Below the pieces are notes generated by a model. The model saw nothing but the letters and a program-made list of their open reading frames with translations. It searched no databases and had not been told where the DNA came from. DNA of 64,000 bases, taken from a virus. Shown here one piece after another: positions 41,569-49,781 of this stretch (position 1 is its first letter; each line of letters begins with the position of its first letter). The DNA is taken from IMG/VR virus record IMGVR_UViG_3300050821_008548, positions 1 to 64,000 of that record. One strand, 5' to 3'. The position numbers and the translations under genes were made by a program.

Positions 41569-41637
41569 TTGGTCGATCCCCTCACCAGAAACGTAGCGCA
41601 TCCGTAGGCGCGCGCGAGGTGAACGCCTGAACACCCA

Positions 41638-42417
41638 ATGACGACACCGAACCCCGCCTGCACGGTGAACTCCCTGTCGCCGCCGCAGAATGTGACGGCT
41701 GGGGCGACGGTATCCTTCGGGCTCGTATCGACGGCGGGGGCGAATTTCTGGTCGGTCTCGGTCACTGGGACCGACGAACTCAATACCGTTGCCGCTGTAC
41801 AGGCCACGGTCACCCTCGACCAGACCCACAAGACCGGGACCTTCACGGCGCCCGCGGGCCTCGGGAGCGCCGTCCAGCTGACGAGCGTCGTGGGCATCGC
41901 AGGCATGGGCCTCGACGCCAACGGCGCGTCGGTCAAGGCGTTCACCACGACCTTCAAGGTCAACGTCCTTTGCGCGTCCGGTCTCGAGGTTTTCCACACC
42001 AACGAGACGATCGAGCAGTCCGCCCCCTTCGGCTGGCTCGCAGTCGTCAATCCGGCGATCCGAAACGCCAGTGGCGGCGGCGGCGGACCCGCTACGGCCG
42101 TCGTCTGGACTCGCGTCTCGACGACGCCACACCAGCTCGTCGCGGGCGAAGAGGCGCTCGTCGACGTCTCCAGCCTCAACATCGTCTGCCGCACCCCGGT
42201 CGCTCCGGCCGACGCGGCTGAATTCGCGGTGACCGTCATCGACGGTCTTGGCGGCCACTCGCTCACCATCGATCCCAACGCCCTCGGCTCGTCGCTCAAC
42301 GATCCGAACGGAGTACCCGGGACGATCCTCGCAGCGAATACGACGCTGACGATTCCCTACAAGGGTCGTTTCAAGTGGAAATACGACAACGCGCACACCC
42401 GCTGGCTCCTTGTATGA
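41638..42417 (+). CDS. Putative tail fibre/adhesin (259 aa)
   Basis: ATG 41638 resumes the rightward fibre cluster after the lipoprotein gene; its ribosome site is weak. The protein is beta-rich with VTAGATVSFGLVSTAGANFW and a C-terminal TLTIPYKGRFKWKYDNAHTR that resembles capping segments of fibre needles. The stop overlaps the next ATG by 4 bases. Confidence 0.6.
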   Translation: MTTPNPACTVNSLSPPQNVTAGATVSFGLVSTAGANFWSVSVTGTDELNTVAAVQATVTLDQTHKTGTFTAPAGLGSAVQLTSVVGIAGMGLDANGASVKAFTTTFKVNVLCASGLEVFHTNETIEQSAPFGWLAVVNPAIRNASGGGGGPATAVVWTRVSTTPHQLVAGEEALVDVSSLNIVCRTPVAPADAAEFAVTVIDGLGGHSLTIDPNALGSSLNDPNGVPGTILAANTTLTIPYKGRFKWKYDNAHTRWLLV

Positions 42418-44744
42418 GGCGGCTGTCGCTCACCCTCCTGCCGCTCGCCCTCTGGGCCTGCGTCGGCTTCACCACGTCCGGCGTTCCGGACGCGAGCTCG
42501 CCGGCAGGGATTCCTGCGGCCCCGACGGCCGCGGTGGGCGTCGTGGTGTCGCCACCGGCGCCCACGCACAACGTCGGCGCGAGCTACCCGGCCATCCCCA
42601 TCCCCGCGGCCCAGGCCGAGGGGGACATCCTGGCCTACCACTCGGGAGCCTGGAACGGGCTCGCCCCAGGCACCAGCGGCTTCGTGCTCACGAGCACCGG
42701 CACGTCCTCGCTCCCCTCTTGGCAGGCGGCGGGCGCGGGCGCTTCGGTCACGGGCTCCGGTCTCTGGCACTCGACGAGTGGCACGCTCGACGCGGCGGCG
42801 TCGAAGGGGACGGCGGCGCAGATCGTCGTCACCAACGCGGGCGCGACCGACACGCCTTGGGTGACCGTCTCCGGCGACTGTACGCTCGCGGCCTCGGGCG
42901 CCGTCACGTGCACTAAGGTCAACGGCGCGAGCTACGGCGCGGGCGGCGCGCTGACGACGGGCAACAGCGCCTACGTCTCCGGGGCCAGCGCGACGACCTA
43001 CTCCGCCCTCAATCTCGCCGGCGGCTCCGGCTGGGTCACGGGCGTCCTACCGACCGCGAACCAGGCGAATCAAGCGCTCGTCGGAGACGTCACCGGCAAC
43101 ACCGGGGCGGACACAGTCGTCGCGCTCCAGGGTTTCGGCGTCGCGACGTCTACCCCGACGAGTAATCAGGTACTGACGTGGAACTCGGGCACCTCAAAGT
43201 GGACGGCCACGACGCCCGCGAGCGCCCCCTCCGTCACGGGCTCCGGTCTCTGGCACTCGACCTCGGGGACGCTCGATAGCGCGGCGTCCCACGGCACGGC
43301 GGGGCAGATCTACGTCAGCAATGCGGGCGGCACCGACGCCGCCTGGGTGACGATGAGCGGCGCCGCGACGCTCTCGTCATCGGGCGCGCTGACGCTCGGA
43401 AGCATCTCGCTCTCGGGCGACGTCACCGGGACGAACAGCGCCACGGTTGTCTCCGCGATCTCCGGCAACTCGCCGATCTCGATCGCGCCGAACAACTTTC
43501 AGTGGGGCGCGGGCGCGACGTCGCCGACGCTCCTGGAGGCGCAGCAGGCCAACGGTAGCAACCCCGCCAACTTCACGATCCAACCGCAAGCTCCGGGCGC
43601 GGGCGCCGTCACGACGCCCACGGGGACGCCGGGCTCGCTCGTCGTCGCGCTCTCCGCGCCCGTATCGACGGGAAACGAGGCCTCGTTTCAGGTCACCCGC
43701 AGCGGCGCAAGCCAGACGGTCATGTCTGTCACCGGCGGCTCGGGGAACGCGAACTATGTCCTGAACCTCGGCGCCCAGCTCCTCGCCGAATACAACGCGA
43801 CTAGCGGCGCGACCGACCTTTCGGGCTCCGGCGGGTCGCTTTACTTCCAGATGTCCGGCACCCGCCTTGGGTTGTGGACCGGTAGTGGGCTGCAGCTCTT
43901 CCCGGTGTCCAGCGCCGCCAACTTCGGCGGCGGCTCCGGGGTCCTGGGGATCAACAACGCGACGACCAACTCGACATCCACGATCACTAACGGTCTGACG
44001 CTCTCCTCGGACGGCGGCAAGCTCGAGGTTGACGCTCCCGCGATCCAGTTTCCAAAGTTCGTAGGGAACCCGAAGTTCACGCAGCTGGCGCAGACGACCG
44101 ACACGGCGACGAACGCGCTGCAGATCTCCGCGCAAGCAGCTTTCGCCAGCGCGTCGACGAACGTCACGGGCGGCAACGTGACGGTCACCGCCGGCGCCGG
44201 GACGACGAACGCGAACGGCGGCTCAGCATCCCTCACCGCGGGAGACAGTCTCACGACCATCCAGGTCTCGCCGAACGCCATCACCGGGTCTTCCGGGAAC
44301 GGCTCGGAAAAGATCGTCTACAACGGCGCGGGGTCCATCAATTCGCAAACCGCCGTCGTCGAGAAGTTCTCCACGTACGGCCAAACTAACTCCGGCGGCC
44401 AGCTCCTCACGGCGACTTCCGGTCGCACGCTCGCGACTGGCCATAGCGTATTCGTTCACTGCCACGGCGTCGCCAGGACGACCGCCGCGGGCGGCAGCAG
44501 CTTGAGCGTCGGCGACACCTTCTCGGAGAACGCCGACTTCACCCTAAAGAACGTCAGCGGTACGATCGCGCAGGTCTCGACGCAGACGGTCGTGTCGAAG
44601 ATCTTGGATGCGAGCTTCAACGCCGCGAGCGTGATCGGGTGGAATAACAATGGCACGGTGAATTGCTTTCTCGCGATCACCGCGAACAGCGGCGGCGGCG
44701 CGACGCTCGACGACAGCATCTGGGTCACGGCCGAATACAACTGA
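42414..44744 (+). CDS. Large fibre-like protein with a lipoprotein signal (776 aa)
   Basis: The ATG overlaps the preceding stop by 4 bases, which fixes the start. The product opens with MRRLSLTLLPLALWAC: basic n-region, hydrophobic core and a lipobox-like LWAC (C16). After a Pro/Ala stretch it becomes a typical tail-fibre shaft (GDILAYHSGAWNGLAPGTSG) with two copies of a module starting SGLWHSTSGTLD, then long Gly/Ser/Thr beta-solenoid-like sequence. A virion fibre with an export and lipidation signal is abnormal, so it may be displayed on the host surface instead. Confidence 0.78.
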   Translation: MRRLSLTLLPLALWACVGFTTSGVPDASSPAGIPAAPTAAVGVVVSPPAPTHNVGASYPAIPIPAAQAEGDILAYHSGAWNGLAPGTSGFVLTSTGTSSLPSWQAAGAGASVTGSGLWHSTSGTLDAAASKGTAAQIVVTNAGATDTPWVTVSGDCTLAASGAVTCTKVNGASYGAGGALTTGNSAYVSGASATTYSALNLAGGSGWVTGVLPTANQANQALVGDVTGNTGADTVVALQGFGVATSTPTSNQVLTWNSGTSKWTATTPASAPSVTGSGLWHSTSGTLDSAASHGTAGQIYVSNAGGTDAAWVTMSGAATLSSSGALTLGSISLSGDVTGTNSATVVSAISGNSPISIAPNNFQWGAGATSPTLLEAQQANGSNPANFTIQPQAPGAGAVTTPTGTPGSLVVALSAPVSTGNEASFQVTRSGASQTVMSVTGGSGNANYVLNLGAQLLAEYNATSGATDLSGSGGSLYFQMSGTRLGLWTGSGLQLFPVSSAANFGGGSGVLGINNATTNSTSTITNGLTLSSDGGKLEVDAPAIQFPKFVGNPKFTQLAQTTDTATNALQISAQAAFASASTNVTGGNVTVTAGAGTTNANGGSASLTAGDSLTTIQVSPNAITGSSGNGSEKIVYNGAGSINSQTAVVEKFSTYGQTNSGGQLLTATSGRTLATGHSVFVHCHGVARTTAAGGSSLSVGDTFSENADFTLKNVSGTIAQVSTQTVVSKILDASFNAASVIGWNNNGTVNCFLAITANSGGGATLDDSIWVTAEYN
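42747..43261 (+). repeat. 29-bp direct repeat pair in the fibre-like gene
   Basis: The same 29 bases occur at 42747-42775 and 43233-43261, exactly 486 bases (162 codons) apart and in frame. They open two similar protein modules (VTGSGLWHSTSGTLD). Recombination between them would delete or duplicate one module cleanly. Confidence 0.85.
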
Positions 44745-45118
44745 TGCGTCCCGCTCAGCTCAACCTGACGGTCTACCAGTACGCGAGCTTCACGCGCTCG
44801 TTTACTTGGAAGTCCGGATCGCCACCGCTCCCCGTAGACCTGACGGGCTGCGCCGCGCGCTTCATGGCGCGCGTGAACCACTCGGACGCCTCGCCACTCA
44901 TCAGCCTGACCACCACGCTCAACGCGCAGGGCGTCATCGTCGTTCAGCCGTCGCTCTCGCAGCTCGGGTACATCAACGTGGCGCTCCTCAGCGCGTTCAC
45001 CGGGACCCTGCCCACCAACGTCGCGCCGTTCTTTCAGCTCTTCGTCGACTTCGCGAACGGGACTACGACGACTCTCGTCACGGGTCGGATCATCATCCTG
45101 CCAGAGGACGTTCATTAG
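44744..45118 (+). CDS. Putative fibre-associated protein (124 aa)
   Basis: ATG 44744 is coupled by TGATG. The product has the pattern of small phage BppU/fibre N-terminal-like proteins: PAQLNLTVYQYASFTRSFTW, then LTGCAARFMARVNHSD. It is beta-rich and may cap or attach fibres. The resemblance is by pattern only. Confidence 0.58.
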   Translation: MRPAQLNLTVYQYASFTRSFTWKSGSPPLPVDLTGCAARFMARVNHSDASPLISLTTTLNAQGVIVVQPSLSQLGYINVALLSAFTGTLPTNVAPFFQLFVDFANGTTTTLVTGRIIILPEDVH

Positions 45119-46822
45119 ATGACCGACGTCATCGAAGTATCCGAGCAGGGACCGGCCGGACCGCCGGGGCCCTTCGGCTCGACGAACACGGCGGCGAACT
45201 TCACGATGCCGCCGTCCGACGGCGTGACGACCGCCACCGTGCAGTTCTTGACGACGGTGTTTTTCGCGCCCGGCATGTCGCTCTTCATCGCGAGCGCTGG
45301 CTACCTCGTCGTCGCGGCCGTCATCGACCAGACGCACGCGACGCTGGTCAACAACGGCGTCAACAGCAACACGGTCCCAGGGAACACGATCGCGAGCGGC
45401 TCGTCGGTGGTCCCCGGCGGTCCGACCTTACCCGTCCCGATCCTCGGTACTGCCCTCGTCGGGAATAACTCCCGGGTCAACGAGCTGTCTTTCGACTGGA
45501 TCAGCGTGCCGTCCGGACAGACGGTCACGATCGCGACGCTGCCGCAGCCGGCCATCGCCTTCCACGAGACCGTCGCGATGTCGGCGTTCATCGAGGTCGT
45601 CAATCTCGCCGGGACCGCGCACGGCCGGATCGCTCGGATGATCCAGGTCCAGAACGTCTCCGGCGTCATCACGACGCCGAACGGGGGCACGAGCGATTCG
45701 AACATCACCCCGGACACCGCCAACGCGATGGCGACATCGCTGACGGGAGTTGTCGGCGCCATCGTCATCTCGGCCGCGACGCTGCTCGTTCAAGTCACCA
45801 ACCCCACGGGCGCGCAGATCTGGGCCCGGTGCGACGTCAGCGTGAGCCGGGGACTCTTGCCCGGAACTGGGCCGATCCCCGTCGTCTCTTCGACGTCCGT
45901 CGCGAGCGGGCCGGGGGCGGGAGGGACCAACGGGGCGCTTACCGGGCTGCACTTTACGGGCGCGTCCTCGGTCACCCTGTTTGGCGTCGCCGCAACGTTC
46001 AGTGTCATCAGCGACACGCAGATCAACTTCACGTCCGGCCCCTTCTTTGGCGTCCCAGGCGCGGGCGACATCGTCGTCACGAACCTCAATGGCCCCGGGT
46101 CACTCGTCGGCGGCTGGACGTACACGTCTACCCAACTCACGCCCCTCACCATCTTCGGCGCGAGCCTGCAAGGCTGGTATCCGAACAGCAATATCCAGCA
46201 CTCCGGCGCGGCGATCACCGGGTGGAACGACGGGACGTCGAACGCGGAAAACCTCACCGTAGGATCGGGCCTCGCCACAGGCTACGTCGCGAGCTCCACA
46301 CACATCACGCCGAACGGTCCGGCCGTCACGTTCAACGGATCGTCGGACTATCTCACGAAAGCGAGCTTCGTCTGGGGTGCCGCGACGAACCCGAATACGT
46401 TCGTCTATATCATCTGTCGATCCACCGCGACGGCCGGTCAGTACGTCGGCAAGGCGGGCGACGGCATCGACTTCGTCATCTCGGCGAACAACCCAGTGCT
46501 CGGCGGGCCACTCGGCGCCCTCACCAACTCGGCTACGGTACAGAACAACCTTCAAATCGTCTGGGCTTACTGGGATGGCCTGTCGGTGGGTGGAAGCAAC
46601 GTCGAGTTCGTCACTGTGAACAACGGCACGCCAGCGACTCGCTCGGGGACGAACGGGATCAATTGCGTGAAGACGGCGACGCTCAACCTCGGCGGGACGA
46701 CGCAGCACTTCGGCGGCGAGATCTACGAGATGGGCGTCGTCGAGGCGCCGACGGGCGGACCTACGGCCAACCAGCTCTCGCTGCTCCACTCTTACGCGCA
46801 GATCACGTACGGGACCCCGTGA
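45119..46822 (+). CDS. Tail fibre with collagen-like, IPT and lectin-like domains
   Basis: This 567-residue protein abuts the preceding stop. A short collagen-like GPAGPPGP follows the N-terminus. A beta-rich shaft leads to an IPT/TIG-like region near residues 255-330. The C-terminal 220 residues (LTIFGASLQGWYPNSN, then GIDFVISANN and FGGEIYEMGVVEAPTGG) resemble a concanavalin/LamG sandwich. It probably binds host surface sugar. Confidence 0.7.
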   Translation: MTDVIEVSEQGPAGPPGPFGSTNTAANFTMPPSDGVTTATVQFLTTVFFAPGMSLFIASAGYLVVAAVIDQTHATLVNNGVNSNTVPGNTIASGSSVVPGGPTLPVPILGTALVGNNSRVNELSFDWISVPSGQTVTIATLPQPAIAFHETVAMSAFIEVVNLAGTAHGRIARMIQVQNVSGVITTPNGGTSDSNITPDTANAMATSLTGVVGAIVISAATLLVQVTNPTGAQIWARCDVSVSRGLLPGTGPIPVVSSTSVASGPGAGGTNGALTGLHFTGASSVTLFGVAATFSVISDTQINFTSGPFFGVPGAGDIVVTNLNGPGSLVGGWTYTSTQLTPLTIFGASLQGWYPNSNIQHSGAAITGWNDGTSNAENLTVGSGLATGYVASSTHITPNGPAVTFNGSSDYLTKASFVWGAATNPNTFVYIICRSTATAGQYVGKAGDGIDFVISANNPVLGGPLGALTNSATVQNNLQIVWAYWDGLSVGGSNVEFVTVNNGTPATRSGTNGINCVKTATLNLGGTTQHFGGEIYEMGVVEAPTGGPTANQLSLLHSYAQITYGTP

Positions 46823-48309
46823 GGTCCACGCGATTCGGCAACCTCGGTCCCGCGGGTGAGTGGGGCCTCAATCACGTCATCAGCACGGGTCAGTCGCTCA
46901 GCGTGAGCACCGAGAGCAACGTCTCGATCTCGACGCAGCCCTACAACAACAAGATGCTGCACGACGGATCGGCTACGTACGACATCACGCTCCCGAACGC
47001 GGCAACGCTCTCGCTGCAGCCGCTCGTTGGGCCGCAGAGGACTACGGGGCCAGGTCAGACCGCGTACCCGGCGAACCTCGAGGGGAGCGACGCGGTCGAC
47101 ATCAGCTTCGCCAACGAGGTCACGCGTATCGCCATCGCGAACGACTACAACGATTACCGGATCGCGACCAGCACCGTCGGCGTGGGCGGGCAGCCGATGT
47201 CGGTCATCCAGAAGGGCGGCAGCGGGACGTCCTACGCTGCGAGTCTCTATGAGTGCCGCGCGATCAAGCGGCTCGCGGGATTGGCGGGTCTCACCTTCGG
47301 TACGCGCGCCGTGATGCTTCGCCACGGCGAGACCGACGACGAGAACCAGAACCTCAGCTACGCGACGCAGCTCGCGACGCTCGCGTCGAACTACCAGACG
47401 GACCTGCAGACCATCACCGGCCAGACGGTGGGCGTCTACCTCTTCGGGACGCAGTGCAATCAGAACCCGCAGTCGTTTCACGTCGGCGAGAACGTCACGG
47501 CCCTGGCCTTCTGGGCCGCCGCGGTGGCCAACCCGGGATTGGTGGTCCTGGTCGGCCCCCAGTACCAGTTCGCGTATAGCCCCTTCACCTTCGAGCACAT
47601 GCAGAACTACGGGCCGCTCGGCGAGCTGCACGCCAAGGTCTTCTGGATCATTGAGCGCACCGGCACATGGACGCCGCTCTGGCCTACGTCCGTCGTGCGC
47701 GTCGGAACGGCCGTCACGATTACCTTCAACGTTCCGGTCGGACCGCTCGTCTTCGATGGCGTTGCGTCTCCTCCGCACGCTGGCGGCACCCCGTGGAACG
47801 CGTGGTGGGGCGGCGCCAAGGGATTCGAGGCGTACGACCGCCTGCTTACGGTCTCGAGCGCGACCAACGCATCGCCGATCGTTATCGGCTTCACAACGCC
47901 GCACGGCCTGAACACGGGAGACCCGTACGCGCTGACGGCCGTCGTGGGGAACACGGCGACCAACGGCGTCTGGTCCGCGGTGACCTTCGTGGACTCGACC
48001 CATGTGAGCCTCAACGGCTCTACAGGCAACGGCGCGTATACGTCGGGAGGCATCGGCTTCTCGCCGATCGGCGTCGGTGCGCCTTCGATCTCCGGCAATC
48101 AAGTCAGCTTCACCATGGCGCGCTCCCCCGTCGGGACACCAACGATCGCCTACGCGCACCACTCCGATCGCCTGTACGGCGCGGGCCTAAACACCGGCGG
48201 GTTTCCGCTCGGCCGCTGCGGACTGCTTCGGGACTCCGATCCGTGGGTGAGCGGATCGGGATTTCAACAGTTCAACTGGTGCATCGAGTTTGCGCAGGCG
48301 GCGCCATGA
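46819..48309 (+). CDS. SGNH/sialate-O-acetylesterase-like tail enzyme
   Basis: This 496-residue protein starts at GTG 46819 by 4-base overlap. HVISTGQSLSVSTES supplies the block-I GQS motif with the nucleophile Ser near residue 26. AVMLRHGETDDENQNLSYATQ is the HGExD block used by carbohydrate esterases, and FTFEHMQNYGPLGELH a likely catalytic His region. The last 200 residues are beta-rich. It would remove acyl groups from host polysaccharide during adsorption. Confidence 0.72.
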   Translation: MRSTRFGNLGPAGEWGLNHVISTGQSLSVSTESNVSISTQPYNNKMLHDGSATYDITLPNAATLSLQPLVGPQRTTGPGQTAYPANLEGSDAVDISFANEVTRIAIANDYNDYRIATSTVGVGGQPMSVIQKGGSGTSYAASLYECRAIKRLAGLAGLTFGTRAVMLRHGETDDENQNLSYATQLATLASNYQTDLQTITGQTVGVYLFGTQCNQNPQSFHVGENVTALAFWAAAVANPGLVVLVGPQYQFAYSPFTFEHMQNYGPLGELHAKVFWIIERTGTWTPLWPTSVVRVGTAVTITFNVPVGPLVFDGVASPPHAGGTPWNAWWGGAKGFEAYDRLLTVSSATNASPIVIGFTTPHGLNTGDPYALTAVVGNTATNGVWSAVTFVDSTHVSLNGSTGNGAYTSGGIGFSPIGVGAPSISGNQVSFTMARSPVGTPTIAYAHHSDRLYGAGLNTGGFPLGRCGLLRDSDPWVSGSGFQQFNWCIEFAQAAP

Positions 48310-48458
48310 CTGGTCGCGCCGAGACGCTGCTCCCGCCCCCGCCGGACCGGGCCCCGAAGCCGCTTGAGATCCCACGATGGGATCTCGAGGACCGGTTTAC
48401 GAAGTCCGACGTCAAGCCGACGTGGCGGCCCTCGCCGAAACCCGATGAGCGAAGGTGA
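48306..48458 (+). CDS. Hypothetical small protein (50 aa)
   Basis: The ATG overlaps the esterase stop by 4 bases. It is Pro/Arg/Asp-rich and probably unstructured (LEIPRWDLEDRFTKSDVKPT). The function is unknown. Confidence 0.5.
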   Translation: MTGRAETLLPPPPDRAPKPLEIPRWDLEDRFTKSDVKPTWRPSPKPDERR

Positions 48459-48801
48459 TACGCCGGCCGAATCTCCGGCGGCCAAGAGGACGATGGACAC
48501 GCGCTTGTCAGGCACGAACGAGGAACTGAACGGGAATCGGCCGAGGCTCTCGCGCACGCCTCCGGAGCTCGCGCCACTGCCGCTCAGTCCGACCGCAATG
48601 GACGTCGCCATTCGTTACGGGTCGGACTCGGCTTTCCTCCGTCAGAACTGGCCCCGGCTGGTGGACGCCGTCGTGGACCTGCAGCAGACCGTGCGCGCCC
48701 AGCGCGTGACCCCCTGGGTGTGGCCCCTGCTCTGCGGCCTGTTCGCGAGCGCGGCGATCGCGGCGTGGATGCCTCGGATCCTCGCGCACTTCGGGCACTA
48801 G
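48445..48801 (+). CDS. C-terminally anchored small protein (118 aa)
   Basis: ATG 48445 overlaps the previous gene by 14 nt. A hydrophilic N-terminal half and a helix (LVDAVVDLQQTVRAQ) precede one membrane segment (PLLCGLFASAAIAAWMPRIL). The position at the head of the lysis region suggests a lysis accessory such as an antiholin, but no family is recognised. Confidence 0.58.
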   Translation: MSEGDTPAESPAAKRTMDTRLSGTNEELNGNRPRLSRTPPELAPLPLSPTAMDVAIRYGSDSAFLRQNWPRLVDAVVDLQQTVRAQRVTPWVWPLLCGLFASAAIAAWMPRILAHFGH

Positions 48802-48803
48802 CC

Positions 48804-49232
48804 GTGCCCAGCTGGCTCGAGGTCATCGGCGCCCTCATCGGCGCGGTGTTCGGGGTCGGCGTCGCCTGGGGGGCATTCCGCGGGCGCCTCAAGACGGCGG
48901 AGGAGCGCGCCTCGACGGCGATCCAGCAGACTGACACAGCGCTCACGAAGATCGCCAAGATCGAGCTCACCATCGCCGACGAGCGCACCGAGCGCGTTCG
49001 ACTCGAGGGGAAGCTCGAGCGACTTGAGCGTGAGTCCCAGCTACGCGAGGAGTTCCGCCAGCAGAACGCCGTCCTGGACGTTCAGACCGCGTACCTCGAC
49101 GCGATCGCTAGGCGCACCGGGTCGGTCCCATCGATGACCGCGGCGCGCCCGATACCGCGGCAAGAGCCACCCAGTTCGCCCATTCCCCCGCCGCCCATGC
49201 GGCCACGGCTCGGCAGCCGGCGCGGCGAGTAA
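48804..49232 (+). CDS. Membrane-anchored coiled-coil protein, possible i-spanin
   Basis: GTG 48804 follows by 2 bases. One N-terminal membrane helix (WLEVIGALIGAVFGVGVAWG) is followed by a long periplasmic-type coiled coil (ERTERVRLEGKLERLERESQ) and a Pro-rich end. That topology fits the inner-membrane spanin or a related lysis protein. Small lipoproteins downstream could be its outer-membrane partner. Confidence 0.6.
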   Translation: MPSWLEVIGALIGAVFGVGVAWGAFRGRLKTAEERASTAIQQTDTALTKIAKIELTIADERTERVRLEGKLERLERESQLREEFRQQNAVLDVQTAYLDAIARRTGSVPSMTAARPIPRQEPPSSPIPPPPMRPRLGSRRGE

Positions 49233-49240
49233 CCGCCGCA

Positions 49241-49292
49241 CGAATAACGGCCGTTTATTCGGCGAACGAATCAACCGCGCGCCAAGGCGCGC
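49241..49292 (+). terminator. Tandem hairpins before the holin-like gene
   Basis: CGAATAA/TTATTCG pairs around a CGGCCGT loop (49241-49261). A second stem GCGCGCC/GGCGCGC lies at 49277-49292, just before AGGAGA and ATG 49309. The first could act as a weak terminator of the structural operon; the second belongs to the recurrent hairpin series. Confidence 0.45.
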
Positions 49293-49308
49293 ACAGGAGA
49301 GAAGCATC

Positions 49309-49497
49309 ATGTTGTCGAATATCAAGCTCCCCCATTGGGCCATGGTCCTCGTGTCTCTCGTGAGCATTGTGCTCGCGTGGGGCCTCAAGGAGAACGCGTC
49401 GGGCGAGCTCGTCCTGCCGGCCGTTGTCCTTGGGATCGTTCCGATCGTTCAGACCCTGCTCGGGTTCTTCTCGCCGAGCGTCACGGGGGCGAAGTGA
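49309..49497 (+). CDS. Holin-like protein (62 aa)
   Basis: The ATG has an AGGAG site 10 nt upstream. Two membrane helices (WAMVLVSLVSIVLAWGL and LVLPAVVLGIVPIVQTLLGF) are joined by a short polar turn, which is class II holin topology. It lies directly upstream of a candidate lysis peptidase. Holins open the inner membrane at the end of infection. Confidence 0.68.
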   Translation: MLSNIKLPHWAMVLVSLVSIVLAWGLKENASGELVLPAVVLGIVPIVQTLLGFFSPSVTGAK

Positions 49498-49781
49498 TCC
49501 GCTCCTGGCCTGCCGCCGTGGCCCTCTGCGGCCTGCTGGCTCTCGTTGACGTCGGCTGTCCCCAAGCCGTTCCCTTCGTCGCGCCCTCGGCCGCCCTGGC
49601 CGCCTGCGTGGCCGCCGACGCCCTCAAGGGCGACTCCGTCGCCCAGATGGCCACCGACTGCGGCTCGGATGCCCTCAGCGTCATCATGGCGCTCCTGGCC
49701 TCCGAGGACGCCGCGGTGAAGACCAGTCCCGCTTACCACGAGGCCGAGGCGACGCGCAAAGCCATGAAGGCGGCGCCTTGA
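49494..49781 (+). CDS. Exported small protein, possible lipoprotein (95 aa)
   Basis: GTG 49494 overlaps the holin-like stop by 4 bases. The N-terminus (SWPAAVALCGLLALVDVGC) is an export signal with a poor lipobox (DVGC). The mature part is Ala-rich with Cys residues that could pair. It could be an o-spanin-like protein or an exported lysis accessory. Confidence 0.55.
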   Translation: MIRSWPAAVALCGLLALVDVGCPQAVPFVAPSAALAACVAADALKGDSVAQMATDCGSDALSVIMALLASEDAAVKTSPAYHEAEATRKAMKAAP

